Assembly: GCA_046349435.1 (NCBI GenBank)
Contig: JAXMCI010000027.1
Coordinates: forward strand, 1-64,000
Source of the DNA: JAXMCI01 sp046349435
GTDB lineage: Bacteria > Pseudomonadota > Alphaproteobacteria > Dongiales > Dongiaceae
Direction of reading: 5' to 3'
DNA length: 64,000 nt
This document shows positions 6,733 through 15,924 of the stretch, one piece after another. Both the position numbers and the translations under genes were made by a program. Position 1 is the first letter of the stretch. Every line of letters starts with the position of its first letter. Under the pieces are notes generated by a model. It was not told the DNA's origin, ran no database searches, and saw only the letters and a program-made list of their open reading frames with translations.

Positions 6733-9186
6733 TCAGGCGCGCCGCGTCGCCTGGCGCCAGCCGGCGACCACCGCCCGCAGCGGCGCGGTGAGCCGCCAGG
6801 AGGTGGAGGCGCGCAGCGCCTCGGCCTCGCGGCGGCGGTCGGCGGCCTCCCGTTCGGCTGCGGCGAGCTGGCGCCGGCAATGGTCGAGCTCCGCCGCGAC
6901 CTCGGCCAGGATCGCACTCGCCGCTGCGCGCTTCGCGGCGGGACGCTCTTCCTCGCCGCGCGGGCGCGGGGCGGCGCGGCGGGGGACGCGGGCCAGCGCG
7001 ATCCCGGGCACCGGCTGAACCGCCAGCCGGCGCCCGCCGCCGTCGAGGATGGCGGCGCCGTGCTTGACGACGCGGCAGAATTCGTCGCCGAGCTGGCCGG
7101 CGGTCAGCACGACGCGGCCGACGGATCCGCCGCCCGCTTCGGCACCTGCCGGCTGGCGGCGGGCCCGGTCGATCGAGGGCACGCCGGCCGCCGCGGCGGC
7201 GTGGAGCGAGGCCAGGAGCGCGTCGCGGCTGCCGGCCTGCAGGATCTCGCCGGCCTCGAGCGGCAGCAGGAAGGCCGGTGCGCGGAACTGCCGGACGAGA
7301 TCGATGAGGCCGTGCAGGACCTCGACCGCCGGCCGCCCGGGCACGTCCGGCTGCGCGACGGCTACCCTGAGGCCCGCGGCGCGGAGCCGCTCGAGGATCG
7401 CCGGGGTGTCGTCCGCGCTGCCCTGGTCGGCGACCAGCAGCCCGTCGAGCAGCGCGAGATTCGCCCGCACGAATTCCTCGACGACGTCGCCGTCGTCGCG
7501 CAGCACGGCGATGCCGATCAGCGCGGCGTCGGCGGCGATGCCGTCGAGCGGATCGGCCGCCGCGCGCAGCGGCTGCCACAGGCGGGGATGCCGTATCTCG
7601 ACCAGCTCGGGCTCGCCGGTCTCCGGCGAAGGGCGATAGCTGGAGGCGACCGGCAGCGTCATCGCCGGATCGACCGGCGGCGCACCGTCGGCGGCCGCCA
7701 TGCGGCGGAGAAGGTCCACCAGGCCAGCTGCGCCGAGGCGGCCCAGCACCCGCTCGAACAGCTGCATCACCGGCGGCGGCAGCGGCAGCGTCCATTTCTC
7801 GCCATAGCGGAGCGCGCCGTCGAGCCGCTCCTCGATCTCGTTCGCCACCCGCACCATGACCGTGAAGGCGACGGGCAGCGGCAGGGCGTCGATCGCGTCC
7901 TCCCCGAGCGCGCCGTCGCCGGCGTCGAAGCGGATCCGGTAGTAGTGGTCGAGAACGCTCTCGACCTCGCCGCCGACCTCGCCGCGCAGCCAGGCGCGCC
8001 AGGTGGAATGGACCTCGCCGGCAATGCCGGGGAAGCGGCCATGCGAGTAGGCGGCATGCAGCAGCCCGGCCGCCACCACCCCGGCGGGCGCGCCGTAGCG
8101 CGCCAGCACGGAGGCGGTGCCGACGAGATGGGCGAGGAAGGGCTTGCCGCTGGGCCGCAGCGTGTCGCCATGCAGCAGCGCGGCGATGTCGCAGGCGCGG
8201 CGCACCAGCCGCAGGTCGGCCGATGGCAGCCCTGCCGCCTGCAGCTCGTTGAGCAGCTGGATGCCGGTCTGGGCGAACGGGCCGTCGAGCGGGCCGCGCG
8301 GCGGCGCGAGCGGCAATCCGGCCCGGCGCTGCTGCCGGACAAGAAAACTGTCCTGGTCGGCGAAGAAGCGGCTGTCGCGCGCGATACCCCATTTCGCCGC
8401 GAAGCGGTCGTGCGTCGCCTGGTTCCAGGGCTCGCCCCAGCGCATGCCGGCATAGACGGCGTCGGCCAGGGTGAAGGGACCGCCGTCATAGCCGACCACC
8501 CGCGACGCCGGCTCGAGCACCATGCTGCCGCCCTGCTGGCGCAGTTCCAGAGCCACATCGAGGTGCTCGCTCATGCTGAGCAGGCCCTCGTCGAAGGGCG
8601 GCAGCCGGTCGAGCGCCGCGCGGCTGATCAGGACGCAATGGAACTCGCCGAAATCGGTCGGGCGGCGTACGAGCGTGCCGGGCGCCAGCTCGGCCAGCCG
8701 GCATCCCGCCAGCGCGTGCCGTTCGCGGGCCTGGCGCGGCGGCGGCCCCGGGTCGACGACCAGCTCGCCGCCGCCGAAGTGGATCGCCCCGTCGCGCGGC
8801 TCTCCATAGAGGATCAGCGGCGAGACCAGCGCCGCGCCGGTCTCGCGGGCGCAGGCGACCAGAGGAGGCAGCCATCCCGGCGTCACCAGCAGGTCGTTGT
8901 CGGCGAAGACCACCAGCTCGCCGCGGGCGGCCGCGCGGCCGATGTTGCGGGCCTGGGTGGGGGAGAGCGGGCGCTCGTCGCGGATCAGCCGGAAGCCGTG
9001 CCGGGCCGCCATCGCCGCGAGGCCGTCGCGCACCGCGGGCGGCGAGCCGGCATCGACATAGATCAGCTCGTAGCCCGGCTCGGTGCAGGCGATCAGGCTG
9101 CGCAGCGAGCGCAGCGCGATGCTGAAGCGCTCGCGCGGCACCACCACGATGCTGACCGGCGGCCGGGCCGGGTCGTGATCCGCCAT
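6733..9186 (-). CDS. Multidomain glycosyltransferase: GT2, DUF6817-like HD domain, second GT2-like module
   Basis: This is an 817-aa protein. Residues ~10-250 are a family-2 glycosyltransferase (VSIVVV start, ELIYVDAGSP, VVFADNDLLVTPGWL with the DxD-like metal site). Residues ~310-500 (KPFLAHLVGTASVLARYG then GLLHAAYSHGRF) look like DUF6817, a RelA/SpoT-HD-like domain. Residues ~545-735 resemble a second, degenerate GT2 (LLVADQGSADDTPAI, with no clear DxD). The C-terminus is a charged coiled coil ending in SWRLTAPLR, a tail seen on many proteobacterial surface-polysaccharide transferases. It sits 12 bases after the amidohydrolase and 8 before the LysR, an unexpected place for a polysaccharide enzyme. 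Confidence 0.8.
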   Translation of the reverse strand: MADHDPARPPVSIVVVPRERFSIALRSLRSLIACTEPGYELIYVDAGSPPAVRDGLAAMAARHGFRLIRDERPLSPTQARNIGRAAARGELVVFADNDLLVTPGWLPPLVACARETGAALVSPLILYGEPRDGAIHFGGGELVVDPGPPPRQARERHALAGCRLAELAPGTLVRRPTDFGEFHCVLISRAALDRLPPFDEGLLSMSEHLDVALELRQQGGSMVLEPASRVVGYDGGPFTLADAVYAGMRWGEPWNQATHDRFAAKWGIARDSRFFADQDSFLVRQQRRAGLPLAPPRGPLDGPFAQTGIQLLNELQAAGLPSADLRLVRRACDIAALLHGDTLRPSGKPFLAHLVGTASVLARYGAPAGVVAAGLLHAAYSHGRFPGIAGEVHSTWRAWLRGEVGGEVESVLDHYYRIRFDAGDGALGEDAIDALPLPVAFTVMVRVANEIEERLDGALRYGEKWTLPLPPPVMQLFERVLGRLGAAGLVDLLRRMAAADGAPPVDPAMTLPVASSYRPSPETGEPELVEIRHPRLWQPLRAAADPLDGIAADAALIGIAVLRDDGDVVEEFVRANLALLDGLLVADQGSADDTPAILERLRAAGLRVAVAQPDVPGRPAVEVLHGLIDLVRQFRAPAFLLPLEAGEILQAGSRDALLASLHAAAAAGVPSIDRARRQPAGAEAGGGSVGRVVLTAGQLGDEFCRVVKHGAAILDGGGRRLAVQPVPGIALARVPRRAAPRPRGEEERPAAKRAAASAILAEVAAELDHCRRQLAAAEREAADRRREAEALRASTSWRLTAPLRAVVAGWRQATRRA

Positions 9187-9198
9187 GGAGGCTGCCTC

Positions 9199-10728
9199 TC
9201 AGCTGCGCGAGTTGAGGACGGCGTAGGGCGACAGCGGCGGCAGCGGCCAGCCGCGGTACCACGCCTCGAGATGCGGCAGGATCGCCTGCGCCGCGGCGGC
9301 CCGGTCGGCGGGGTCGGCGGCCGCCGCCATCCGCTCGGCCATCTCGCGGGCGGCGGCGTCGAGATCGAAGCGGGTCGGCCGGCCGTCGCGATACACGACC
9401 TCGCCGTCGATCAGTACGCACTGCACGTCGCCCTGGCGGGCGCGCAGCAGCACGAGGTCGATCGGATCGCATTCCGGGGCGATCCACGGCCAGCAGGCGC
9501 GCCGCATGTCGACGACGACGAGGTCGGCGGGGCGTCCCGGCGCCAGCCGGCCGAGCGTCGCCTCGCGCCGCATCAGCCGCGCGCCGCCGGTCGTGGCGAG
9601 CCGCAGCACGTCGCGGGGTGCCAGCGCCGGCTGGCCGAGGACCGGCTCGCGGTGCAGCCGCAGCGCCAGCCGCATCTCGGCCAGCATGTCGTCGTCGTCG
9701 TCCAGCGTGGTGGCGTCCATGCCGAGGCCGACGGTGACCCCGGCCGCCTCGAGCGCCTGGACCGGGGCGATGCCGGCCTGCAGCCGCAGGTTGGAGCCGG
9801 GATTGTGCGCCAGCGCCGCGCCGGTGCGGGCCATGGCGGCGATCTCGGCCTCGCTCAGCCAGACGCCGTGCGCGATGCTGAAGCGCGGGCTCAGCACCCC
9901 CAGCCGCTCGAGGTGCAGCACGGTGTCGCGGCCATAGGCGCGCGGCCCGTGCAGCTTCTCGTAGAGCGACTCGTTGACGTGGCTCTGCAGGCCCGTGTCG
10001 TGCGCCGCGGCCCGCTCGGCGATGCGCTGCAGGAAGCCGTCGCTGACCCATTGCGGCCCCGGCGCCTGGTACCAGAGGGCGAAGCGCCCGTCGCCGCGCG
10101 TCTCGGCGACGAGGTCTTCCATCAGCTCGAGATAGGCCTCCTCGGACAGCGGCGGCGGCAGCAGGCCGCGCGCCGCAGGCTGCAGCGCCGGCGGCAGCCC
10201 GGCGATGAAGCGCTCATCCTCGCCCTGGCCCCAGACCAGGAAGCTGCGCGAGCGGAAACCGGGCGCGAAGGCGACGCGCAGCCCGGCCTCGCGATAGCCG
10301 CGGCGTGCGGCGCGCACCGCGGCGGCGAAGCCCCCGGCCTCGCCGCCGCCGGTCCACAGATCGACCGCCGTGGTCACGCCGGTGGCCAGCAGCCGCGCCG
10401 CGGCGAGCAGCGTCTCGAGATGGCGGTCGCCGTCGCGGACCGCCGCCCAGGTGAGCAGCCAGGGCTCGAGCAGCCGGTCGGGCAGCCCCATCTGGACCGA
10501 GCTCAGCCCCTGGGCGTGGTGATGCGCGTTGATCAGGCCCGGCAGGATCGCCGCCTGGTCGGAGCCGAGGACGACGGCCTCGGGATGAGCGGCGCGCGCC
10601 TGCCGCCAGGACAGCAGGCCGGCGATGCGGCCGCCCTGCACGACGACGGCGCCGTCGGCCAGGACGGGCTCGTCCCAGGCCGGGATCACCCAGCGGCCGC
10701 GGACGAGCGTGGTTTCGGTTGCAGGCAC
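9199..10728 (-). CDS. Amidohydrolase, cytosine-deaminase/chlorohydrolase (SsnA/AtzA-like) type
   Basis: This 509-aa metal-dependent hydrolase of the ATZ/TRZ branch has N-A-H69-H70-H71 (the HxH metal pair) after ILPGLINAHHHAQG. It also has LQSHVNES (third His region), FSIAHGVWLSEAEI, AHNPGSNLRLQAG and the Asp-bearing GLGMDATTLDDDDDM loop. Enzymes of this type deaminate or dechlorinate ring-N compounds; here the substrate is unknown. GTG at 10728 is chosen because GGGGAG precedes it at good spacing; the upstream TTG at 10782 lacks one. It is the first gene of the 10728-to-1998 block. Confidence 0.88.
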   Translation of the reverse strand: MPATETTLVRGRWVIPAWDEPVLADGAVVVQGGRIAGLLSWRQARAAHPEAVVLGSDQAAILPGLINAHHHAQGLSSVQMGLPDRLLEPWLLTWAAVRDGDRHLETLLAAARLLATGVTTAVDLWTGGGEAGGFAAAVRAARRGYREAGLRVAFAPGFRSRSFLVWGQGEDERFIAGLPPALQPAARGLLPPPLSEEAYLELMEDLVAETRGDGRFALWYQAPGPQWVSDGFLQRIAERAAAHDTGLQSHVNESLYEKLHGPRAYGRDTVLHLERLGVLSPRFSIAHGVWLSEAEIAAMARTGAALAHNPGSNLRLQAGIAPVQALEAAGVTVGLGMDATTLDDDDDMLAEMRLALRLHREPVLGQPALAPRDVLRLATTGGARLMRREATLGRLAPGRPADLVVVDMRRACWPWIAPECDPIDLVLLRARQGDVQCVLIDGEVVYRDGRPTRFDLDAAAREMAERMAAAADPADRAAAAQAILPHLEAWYRGWPLPPLSPYAVLNSRS

Positions 10729-10806
10729 CGCGTTCTCCCCGTGGCTCGCCGATTGTGAGCGCAGGCGCTCCGCGCCTGTCAAGGAACGCCGGCCGCGGTG
10801 GGCCGG

Positions 10807-11568
10807 CTACGGGCCGGGGCCGGCCGGGGTGCCGCTGATCAGGTGGTAGATGGCGAGCGCCCGGTTGACGTAGGAGGCCTCGTGCCCGCCCGGCCCGAGC
10901 AGGCCGCCGCGCACCGCGCTCAGCCCGTAATAGCCCCAGAGCCCGGGTCCCAGCCGGTCGAGGAAATAGACCGAGGCGAGGTCGCCGGCCGAGAACAGGG
11001 GCAGCAGCACCAGCCAGACCGAGCTGACGTTCTCGGTGGCCATCACCAGCCGGTCCGCCGTGGCGGCGCGCAGCTGCAGGCGATAGACGACGGCGCCCGA
11101 GGAGCGGTTGTCGCTCTGGGCGACGTAGAGCGGCTCTCCGCTGAGCAGCTCGGCGGCGCTGAAATCGCCCCGGTGGCGGGCGGCGTCCTGGCCGGCGAGG
11201 GCGGCTGCATCGGTGATCAGCGTTTCCCAGCGCTGCTCGGTGTCCGACCAGTAGCGCAGCCCGCGCCAGCGCGACTGTGCGGCGAAGCGGCCGACCAGGT
11301 CGGGCAGCCCGCCCGCGTCCCGGAAGCGTCCCGCCACCGCGACCAGCAGCTCGGGCGGCGTCCCCGGCCAGCCGAGGCAGGCCGGCGGCTGCCAGCCGGC
11401 GAGCTCGGCGCGATGCCAGAGGGCGACGGCCGGCGCGGCGCCCAGCGGCCCGTAGGCCGGGGCCGGCGGCGCGCCGCAGGGTGGCAGCGGTGGCGGCGCG
11501 GCGCCGGCGGCGGCGCACCAGACGGCGAGCAGCGCCGCCAGCGCCATCATGGCGGGGAGGGCGCGCAT
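10807..11568 (-). CDS. Secreted hypothetical protein (DUF6675-like)
   Basis: This 253-aa protein has a signal peptide (MRALPAMMALAALLAVWCAA then GAAPPP). The mature part has a recognisable but uncharacterised pattern: WETLITDAAAL, DFSAAELLSGEPLYVAQSD, NRSSGAVVYRLQLR, ATENVSSVWLVLLPLF, GDLASVYFLDRLGPGLWGYY, then ASYVNRALAIYHLISG. I associate this with DUF6675, from memory. It begins 7 bases after the phospholipase-D gene stops, so the two are co-transcribed. It is probably periplasmic; the function is unknown. Confidence 0.7.
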   Translation of the reverse strand: MRALPAMMALAALLAVWCAAAGAAPPPLPPCGAPPAPAYGPLGAAPAVALWHRAELAGWQPPACLGWPGTPPELLVAVAGRFRDAGGLPDLVGRFAAQSRWRGLRYWSDTEQRWETLITDAAALAGQDAARHRGDFSAAELLSGEPLYVAQSDNRSSGAVVYRLQLRAATADRLVMATENVSSVWLVLLPLFSAGDLASVYFLDRLGPGLWGYYGLSAVRGGLLGPGGHEASYVNRALAIYHLISGTPAGPGP

Positions 11569-11575
11569 CGCGCCG

Positions 11576-13363
11576 CTAGGCGGCCGCCCGCAGGCGGCAG
11601 CGCGGTGCATCGTCGCCGCTGATGGCCGCCCGGCTGGACCACTGCCACAGCGGATCCCAGTAGCGCCGGCGCAGCGTCGCCGCGGCGGCGGCGTCGTCGA
11701 GGATGTAGCCGAATTCCTGCAGGTCGACCGGGTACATGTTGTCGGAGCCGATGTAGAAGGCGCGGTCGTCGACCATCCAGAACTTGCCGTGATTGGCGAT
11801 CGCCTGGTTGCCCGGCCAGGTCGCGTCCGGGCCGAAGCGGAAGGGGGCGAGGTGGAGATGGCGGCAGAGCAGGGCGGTCGCCGCCGCGCCCGTCGGCCCG
11901 CCGCGCCGCGCCACCGCCTCGGCGATCCGGTCGGCTACCGCCTCGAGCGGCACGCCGTTGCTGTAGCTGCTCTTGCTGCGTCCTTCGGCACCCAGGTTGG
12001 ACAGCACGATGTAGACGTCGCCGCCGCTGCGCAGCAGGTCGGCGAGCCGGTCGAGCGTGGTCTCCGGCCAGGTGATGGCGCCGCCGTCGACGATGTCGAG
12101 AGCGCCCGGCAGCCGGAAGCCGATGTCCTGCTGGACGATGCGGATGCTGTGCCGCGCCGCCCCCAGGGCGAGATCGCGGGCCAGGTCGTTCTGGTTGGCG
12201 AAGTCCCGGGTGATGCCGGCGCCGAGCCGGCCGACCGCCAGCACCGGCAGGCCGCGGGCACCCGCCGCCACCGGCGGTGCGGGCAGCTGCGGCAGGCATC
12301 CGGCGGCGAGATCCCGGTCGCCCGAGCGGAAGGCGACGGCCGAGACGGCGGGATCGCCGGGATGGCTGCAGACGAAGCCCCAGAGAGCATCGGCGAAGTG
12401 TCCGGCATCGGCCGCCGCCGGCCCCTGCAGGACCATCGAGAGGTCGTGCACGGGATGGTCGATCAGGTAGTCGCTCGACCACTGATTGTGGCCGCCGACC
12501 AGCGCGGCGCGCCCGTCGACGGCGAGGATCTTGGCGTGGTTCCAGGAGAACTGCCCGCAACCCGGCTCGCCCGTGCAGCTCCGCATGGCCGCGACATAGA
12601 CGGCGAGGCGGGCGCCCGGCACCGCGCGGGCGTCGCGCACGAGCTGCGCCAGCACCGCCCGGGCATCGGTGCCGTCCGGCGGATACTGGCCGACCAGCAG
12701 GCGCAGCGTCACCGGCCGCCCGCTCTCCGCCAGCCGCGTGACGCCGTCGCGCAGGGCGGCCATGAAGCGCTCGTCCGGTGCGGGCTGCAGGGTGGTGATG
12801 TCCACGGTGCTGCGGGCGCTCGTCATCAACGCGTAGAAGCGGTCCACGACCCCGTCCGACTGGCCGATGCAGAAGCGCCGGCCGGCGAGGTAGGTCAGCG
12901 GCGTCATGGCGGCGAGCTGGCCGCAGCGGCCATGCGGCCCGCAATCCGCGTCGCTGCGGCAGGAGGGCAGGCGGAAATCGGGCTCGCAACCGGTGCAGGT
13001 CAGCGGAAAGAAGGCGAGCTCGCCGCCATGGCGTCCCCAGAAATCGGGCGTCTGGACGATCCAGTCGGCCGGCAGCGCATTGCCACGGGTCAGGTCGTAG
13101 GTGATGCCGGCATAGCGGCCGGCCGGATCGGTCTTGCGCAGCTCGGCGGCGAGCTGGTCGAGCAGCGGCCGCGGCGCCGCGGGATCGAGCGGCCGGACGC
13201 CGGCCTGGCGGGCCACCGTGGCGAGCGGCGTGGTCTCGGCAAGGGGGCCGGCGGCCGGCGCCTCGGCCGGCGGCACGGCGGTGGGCGGCGGATGCATGCA
13301 GGCGGCGAGCCCGGTGACCATGATCACGCAAAGAAGCCAGCGAGCCGGCATTCCCACACGCAT
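11576..13363 (-). CDS. Phospholipase-D-family lipoprotein
   Basis: This 595-aa protein carries two PLD active-site motifs: H276-x-K278-(4)-D283 followed by GGHNQWS, and H525-x-K527-(4)-D532 followed by GSDNMYP. The two together form one PLD catalytic site. The N-terminus is a lipoprotein signal with lipobox LAAC (C22), so the enzyme is probably anchored to the outer membrane or periplasmic face. A Cys-rich insert (residues ~123-165: CTGC, C, C, C, C, C) may form disulfides. ATG 13363 is preceded by AAAGG. The substrate could be a phospholipid, cardiolipin-like lipid or nucleic acid; the secreted gene after it is its likely partner. Confidence 0.88.
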   Translation of the reverse strand: MRVGMPARWLLCVIMVTGLAACMHPPPTAVPPAEAPAAGPLAETTPLATVARQAGVRPLDPAAPRPLLDQLAAELRKTDPAGRYAGITYDLTRGNALPADWIVQTPDFWGRHGGELAFFPLTCTGCEPDFRLPSCRSDADCGPHGRCGQLAAMTPLTYLAGRRFCIGQSDGVVDRFYALMTSARSTVDITTLQPAPDERFMAALRDGVTRLAESGRPVTLRLLVGQYPPDGTDARAVLAQLVRDARAVPGARLAVYVAAMRSCTGEPGCGQFSWNHAKILAVDGRAALVGGHNQWSSDYLIDHPVHDLSMVLQGPAAADAGHFADALWGFVCSHPGDPAVSAVAFRSGDRDLAAGCLPQLPAPPVAAGARGLPVLAVGRLGAGITRDFANQNDLARDLALGAARHSIRIVQQDIGFRLPGALDIVDGGAITWPETTLDRLADLLRSGGDVYIVLSNLGAEGRSKSSYSNGVPLEAVADRIAEAVARRGGPTGAAATALLCRHLHLAPFRFGPDATWPGNQAIANHGKFWMVDDRAFYIGSDNMYPVDLQEFGYILDDAAAAATLRRRYWDPLWQWSSRAAISGDDAPRCRLRAAA

Positions 13364-13601
13364 CGATCGTCGCCTTTGGCGGCCTGTCGGGCGGCCGCAC
13401 CGGGACGAGCCATCGATGTCCCGGATCGCCGCCGCCGCTTCCGGCAGGAAGAACGGCTCAGCCACGGGCCCGGTTCCGCGTGGCAGGCCGTCGTGACAAA
13501 CAATTAACGCTCCCGTCGCGGGAAATCGGCTATTGCATGGCCGAGTCCGGATCGCCTCGATCCTCTGCGGCAAGGTTGCGAATGGCGGTTGCGTCGTGAC
13601 G

Positions 13602-14618
13602 ATGGAGGCTGAGCAGCGGGTCGGTCCGCTGTCGATGCTGCCCGTCGTGCTTCGGGAGCGCGGCGTTGATCCCGACCGGCTGGCAGAGGCGGCCGGCATC
13701 GATCCGGCGCTGCTCGCCGATCCGGCGGCGCGGCTTCCCTTCGTCCAGTGCTGCAGGATCCTGAACGAGGCGGCAGCGGCGGCCAGCTGCCCGCATCTCG
13801 GCCTGCTGATCGGCCAGCGCTGCAACTTTTCCGGCCTCGGCCTGCCGGGTCAGGTTGCGTTGTCGGCGCCGAGCGTCGGCGCCGCCCTGCGCGGCTTCGT
13901 CCGGCTGCAGCACATGAACAGCCGGGGCGCGATCGTCTTCCTGACGGAACGCCGCGACGAGGCGGCGCTCCACTACGCCGTATGTGTCAAGGGGCGGGAG
14001 CCGACCGCTCAGCTGATGACAATCCCGATGGCGGTGGCCTGGAACAGCATGCGCCAGCTGTGCGGCAATGAGTGGCTGCCGAGCGCGGTCGAGTTCTCGT
14101 GCCGCGCGCCGGACGATCTGCGCCCCTATCTCGATTTCTTCCGGGCGCCGGTCCGGTTCAACGCGCAGCAGACGCGGATTGCCTTCCCCGCCTGGTGGCT
14201 CGGGCGCGCGGTGCCGGGCGGCGATCCGCATCGCTTCGCAGAGCTCCAGGACCAGGTGGCCGCGCTGGCGCTCAGCGATACCAGGCTGCAGCTGCACCGC
14301 CTGCTGCAGCAGATGGTGGTCGAGGGCGCCGCCAGGGCCGAGTACGCGGCGCGGGCGCTCGGCGTGCATCCGAAGGCGCTCAACCGCCGGCTCCGGCAGC
14401 AGGGCACCAGCTTCCGTGCCGTCCTCGACGAGGTGCGCTTCGAGGTGGCGCAGCAGCTGCTCCGCGACAGCGACCTCGCCGTGCTCGAGATCGCCTCGCT
14501 GCTGGACTATGCCGACGCCAGTGCGATGACGCGGGCCTTCCGGCGGTGGTCCGGCAGTACGCCGGCACAATGGCGCGACAGGACCCGCCAGGCTGCCGAG
14601 CTCACGACGCCGCCATAG
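13602..14618 (+). CDS. AraC-family regulator with N-terminal effector domain (OruR/ArgR type)
   Basis: This 338-aa protein has residues ~10-200 matching the arabinose-binding-like domain of long AraC regulators (MLPVVLRERGVDPDRLAEAAG, FVQCCRILNEAA). Residues ~230-335 are the double helix-turn-helix (AARALGVHPKALNRRLRQ, then LLDYADASAMTRAFRRWSG and TPAQWR). ATG 13602 is chosen; upstream in-frame GTG 13596 and TTG 13533 are possible. It converges on the MFS gene, overlapping its 3' end by 17 bases. The neighbouring transporter and the second AraC suggest joint control of one efflux or uptake function. Confidence 0.9.
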   Translation: MEAEQRVGPLSMLPVVLRERGVDPDRLAEAAGIDPALLADPAARLPFVQCCRILNEAAAAASCPHLGLLIGQRCNFSGLGLPGQVALSAPSVGAALRGFVRLQHMNSRGAIVFLTERRDEAALHYAVCVKGREPTAQLMTIPMAVAWNSMRQLCGNEWLPSAVEFSCRAPDDLRPYLDFFRAPVRFNAQQTRIAFPAWWLGRAVPGGDPHRFAELQDQVAALALSDTRLQLHRLLQQMVVEGAARAEYAARALGVHPKALNRRLRQQGTSFRAVLDEVRFEVAQQLLRDSDLAVLEIASLLDYADASAMTRAFRRWSGSTPAQWRDRTRQAAELTTPP

Positions 14619-15924
14619 CCGTCGGTCGTCCCCGCGGCTCATCGGTGCTGGTCTCGGCGGGATAGAACCGCGCCCCTGCGATCAGTGCGGCCACCACGAT
14701 CAGGCTCGACGCGGGCAGCAGCGCGAGAGCCGCGTCGAGTCCGAACGCATCGGACAGTGCGCCGGCGATCAGCGGTCCGGCCGCCAAACCGAAGAGATTC
14801 TGGATCGAGGCCAGCATGCCGAGGGCGCTCGCGCGCTGCGCGACCGGTGTGACGGCGGTCACCACCGCCGCGAGCGGCCCGATGGTTGCGGTCATCGCCA
14901 GGCAGCCGAGGCCGATCAGGACGAGCTGCGCCGCGCCGGGATGGAGCGCGCCGAAGGCGGCGCTCAGCAGCAGGAAGCCGGCGAGCGCGCAGGCCGCGGG
15001 CACGGACAGCCTTGCGCTGGCATGGTGCCGGGTCAGGCGGTCCGCGAGATGGCCCCACAACACGATGCCGATGGCGCCGATCAGCAGCATGCCGGCCGCC
15101 GCCGCTGCCGCGCGGCCGACCGGCCAGCCATAGGCACGGCCGAAATAGGACGGCAACCAGGCATGGAGGGTCGAGATCAGCAGCAGCTGAACCGAGCCGC
15201 CGACATAGGCGGCGCGAGCGGAGCGGGGCCGCAGCAATGCCGCGAGGGTGCGCAGTGACGGGAGCGGCGCGGCCGCCCGGGACCGCTCTCCGGGCGTGCT
15301 GATCGACAGTGCCAGCACGGCCAGCACGAGGCCGGGCAGGGCGAGAACCGCCAGCGCCGCGCGCCAGCCCCAGAGCGCGGCGATCGCACCGCCCAGGGCG
15401 ATGCCGAGGATCGCGCCGACCGAGGCCGCAGACTGGAAGGCGCCGAGCACGGTGGCGCGCCAGCGGGCGGGGAACAGGTCGGCCAGCAGCGCGCCGCCCG
15501 CCGGCGCAAAGCCTGCCTCGCCGAGCCCGATCAGGGCGCGCCCGGCCAGGAACATCGGGTAGCTGCCGGCGAGCGCGCAACCGAGCGTCGCGATACTCCA
15601 GAAGCCGCCCATTGCGGCAATCTTGCGGGGCCGGCCGCCGCGGTCGATCAGCACCGCGATCGGCAAGGCCCCGACGGCGATGACGAGCGACACGATCGAG
15701 GAGAGCAGGCCGAGCCGCAGATCGGACAGGCCCCACTCCGCCTTGAGCTGCGGGAACAGAGCCGCAACGACCTGGCGGTCGGCGAAGTTGGACGCCATCA
15801 GCCCGACGCAGAGCGCAAGTGCCCACCACCCGCCCGGGGCAGCAGCGCCTTGGTCGGGGGTCCGTGGGTGACCGGGACCGGCCGTCAAACCGCTTCTCCT
15901 GATTGATTCGGGTTGCACCGTCAT
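14602..15924 (-). CDS. MFS transporter
   Basis: This 440-aa protein has about 12 predicted membrane segments. Typical MFS landmarks are FADRQVVAALFPQLKAEWGL (helix 1), LIDRGGRPRKIAAMGG (loop 2-3 motif), GRALIGLGEAGFAPAGG (helix 4) and LFPARWRATVLGAFQSA. The helix-1/helix-4 pattern is that of the spinster-like or hexuronate/organic-anion branch. Its 5' end faces an AraC regulator across 243 bases, and its 3' end overlaps the other AraC gene. The ligand and direction of transport cannot be read from sequence. Confidence 0.9.
   Translation of the reverse strand: MTVQPESIRRSGLTAGPGHPRTPDQGAAAPGGWWALALCVGLMASNFADRQVVAALFPQLKAEWGLSDLRLGLLSSIVSLVIAVGALPIAVLIDRGGRPRKIAAMGGFWSIATLGCALAGSYPMFLAGRALIGLGEAGFAPAGGALLADLFPARWRATVLGAFQSAASVGAILGIALGGAIAALWGWRAALAVLALPGLVLAVLALSISTPGERSRAAAPLPSLRTLAALLRPRSARAAYVGGSVQLLLISTLHAWLPSYFGRAYGWPVGRAAAAAAGMLLIGAIGIVLWGHLADRLTRHHASARLSVPAACALAGFLLLSAAFGALHPGAAQLVLIGLGCLAMTATIGPLAAVVTAVTPVAQRASALGMLASIQNLFGLAAGPLIAGALSDAFGLDAALALLPASSLIVVAALIAGARFYPAETSTDEPRGRPTAMAAS

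Noticed and set aside
6880..10758. Plus-strand open frame of about 1290 codons opposite the glycosyltransferase and amidohydrolase genes
   Set aside because: It is antisense to two genes with clear motifs, has no ribosome site, and its translation is a low-complexity Arg/Ala/Gln mix typical of shadow frames in 70% GC DNA.
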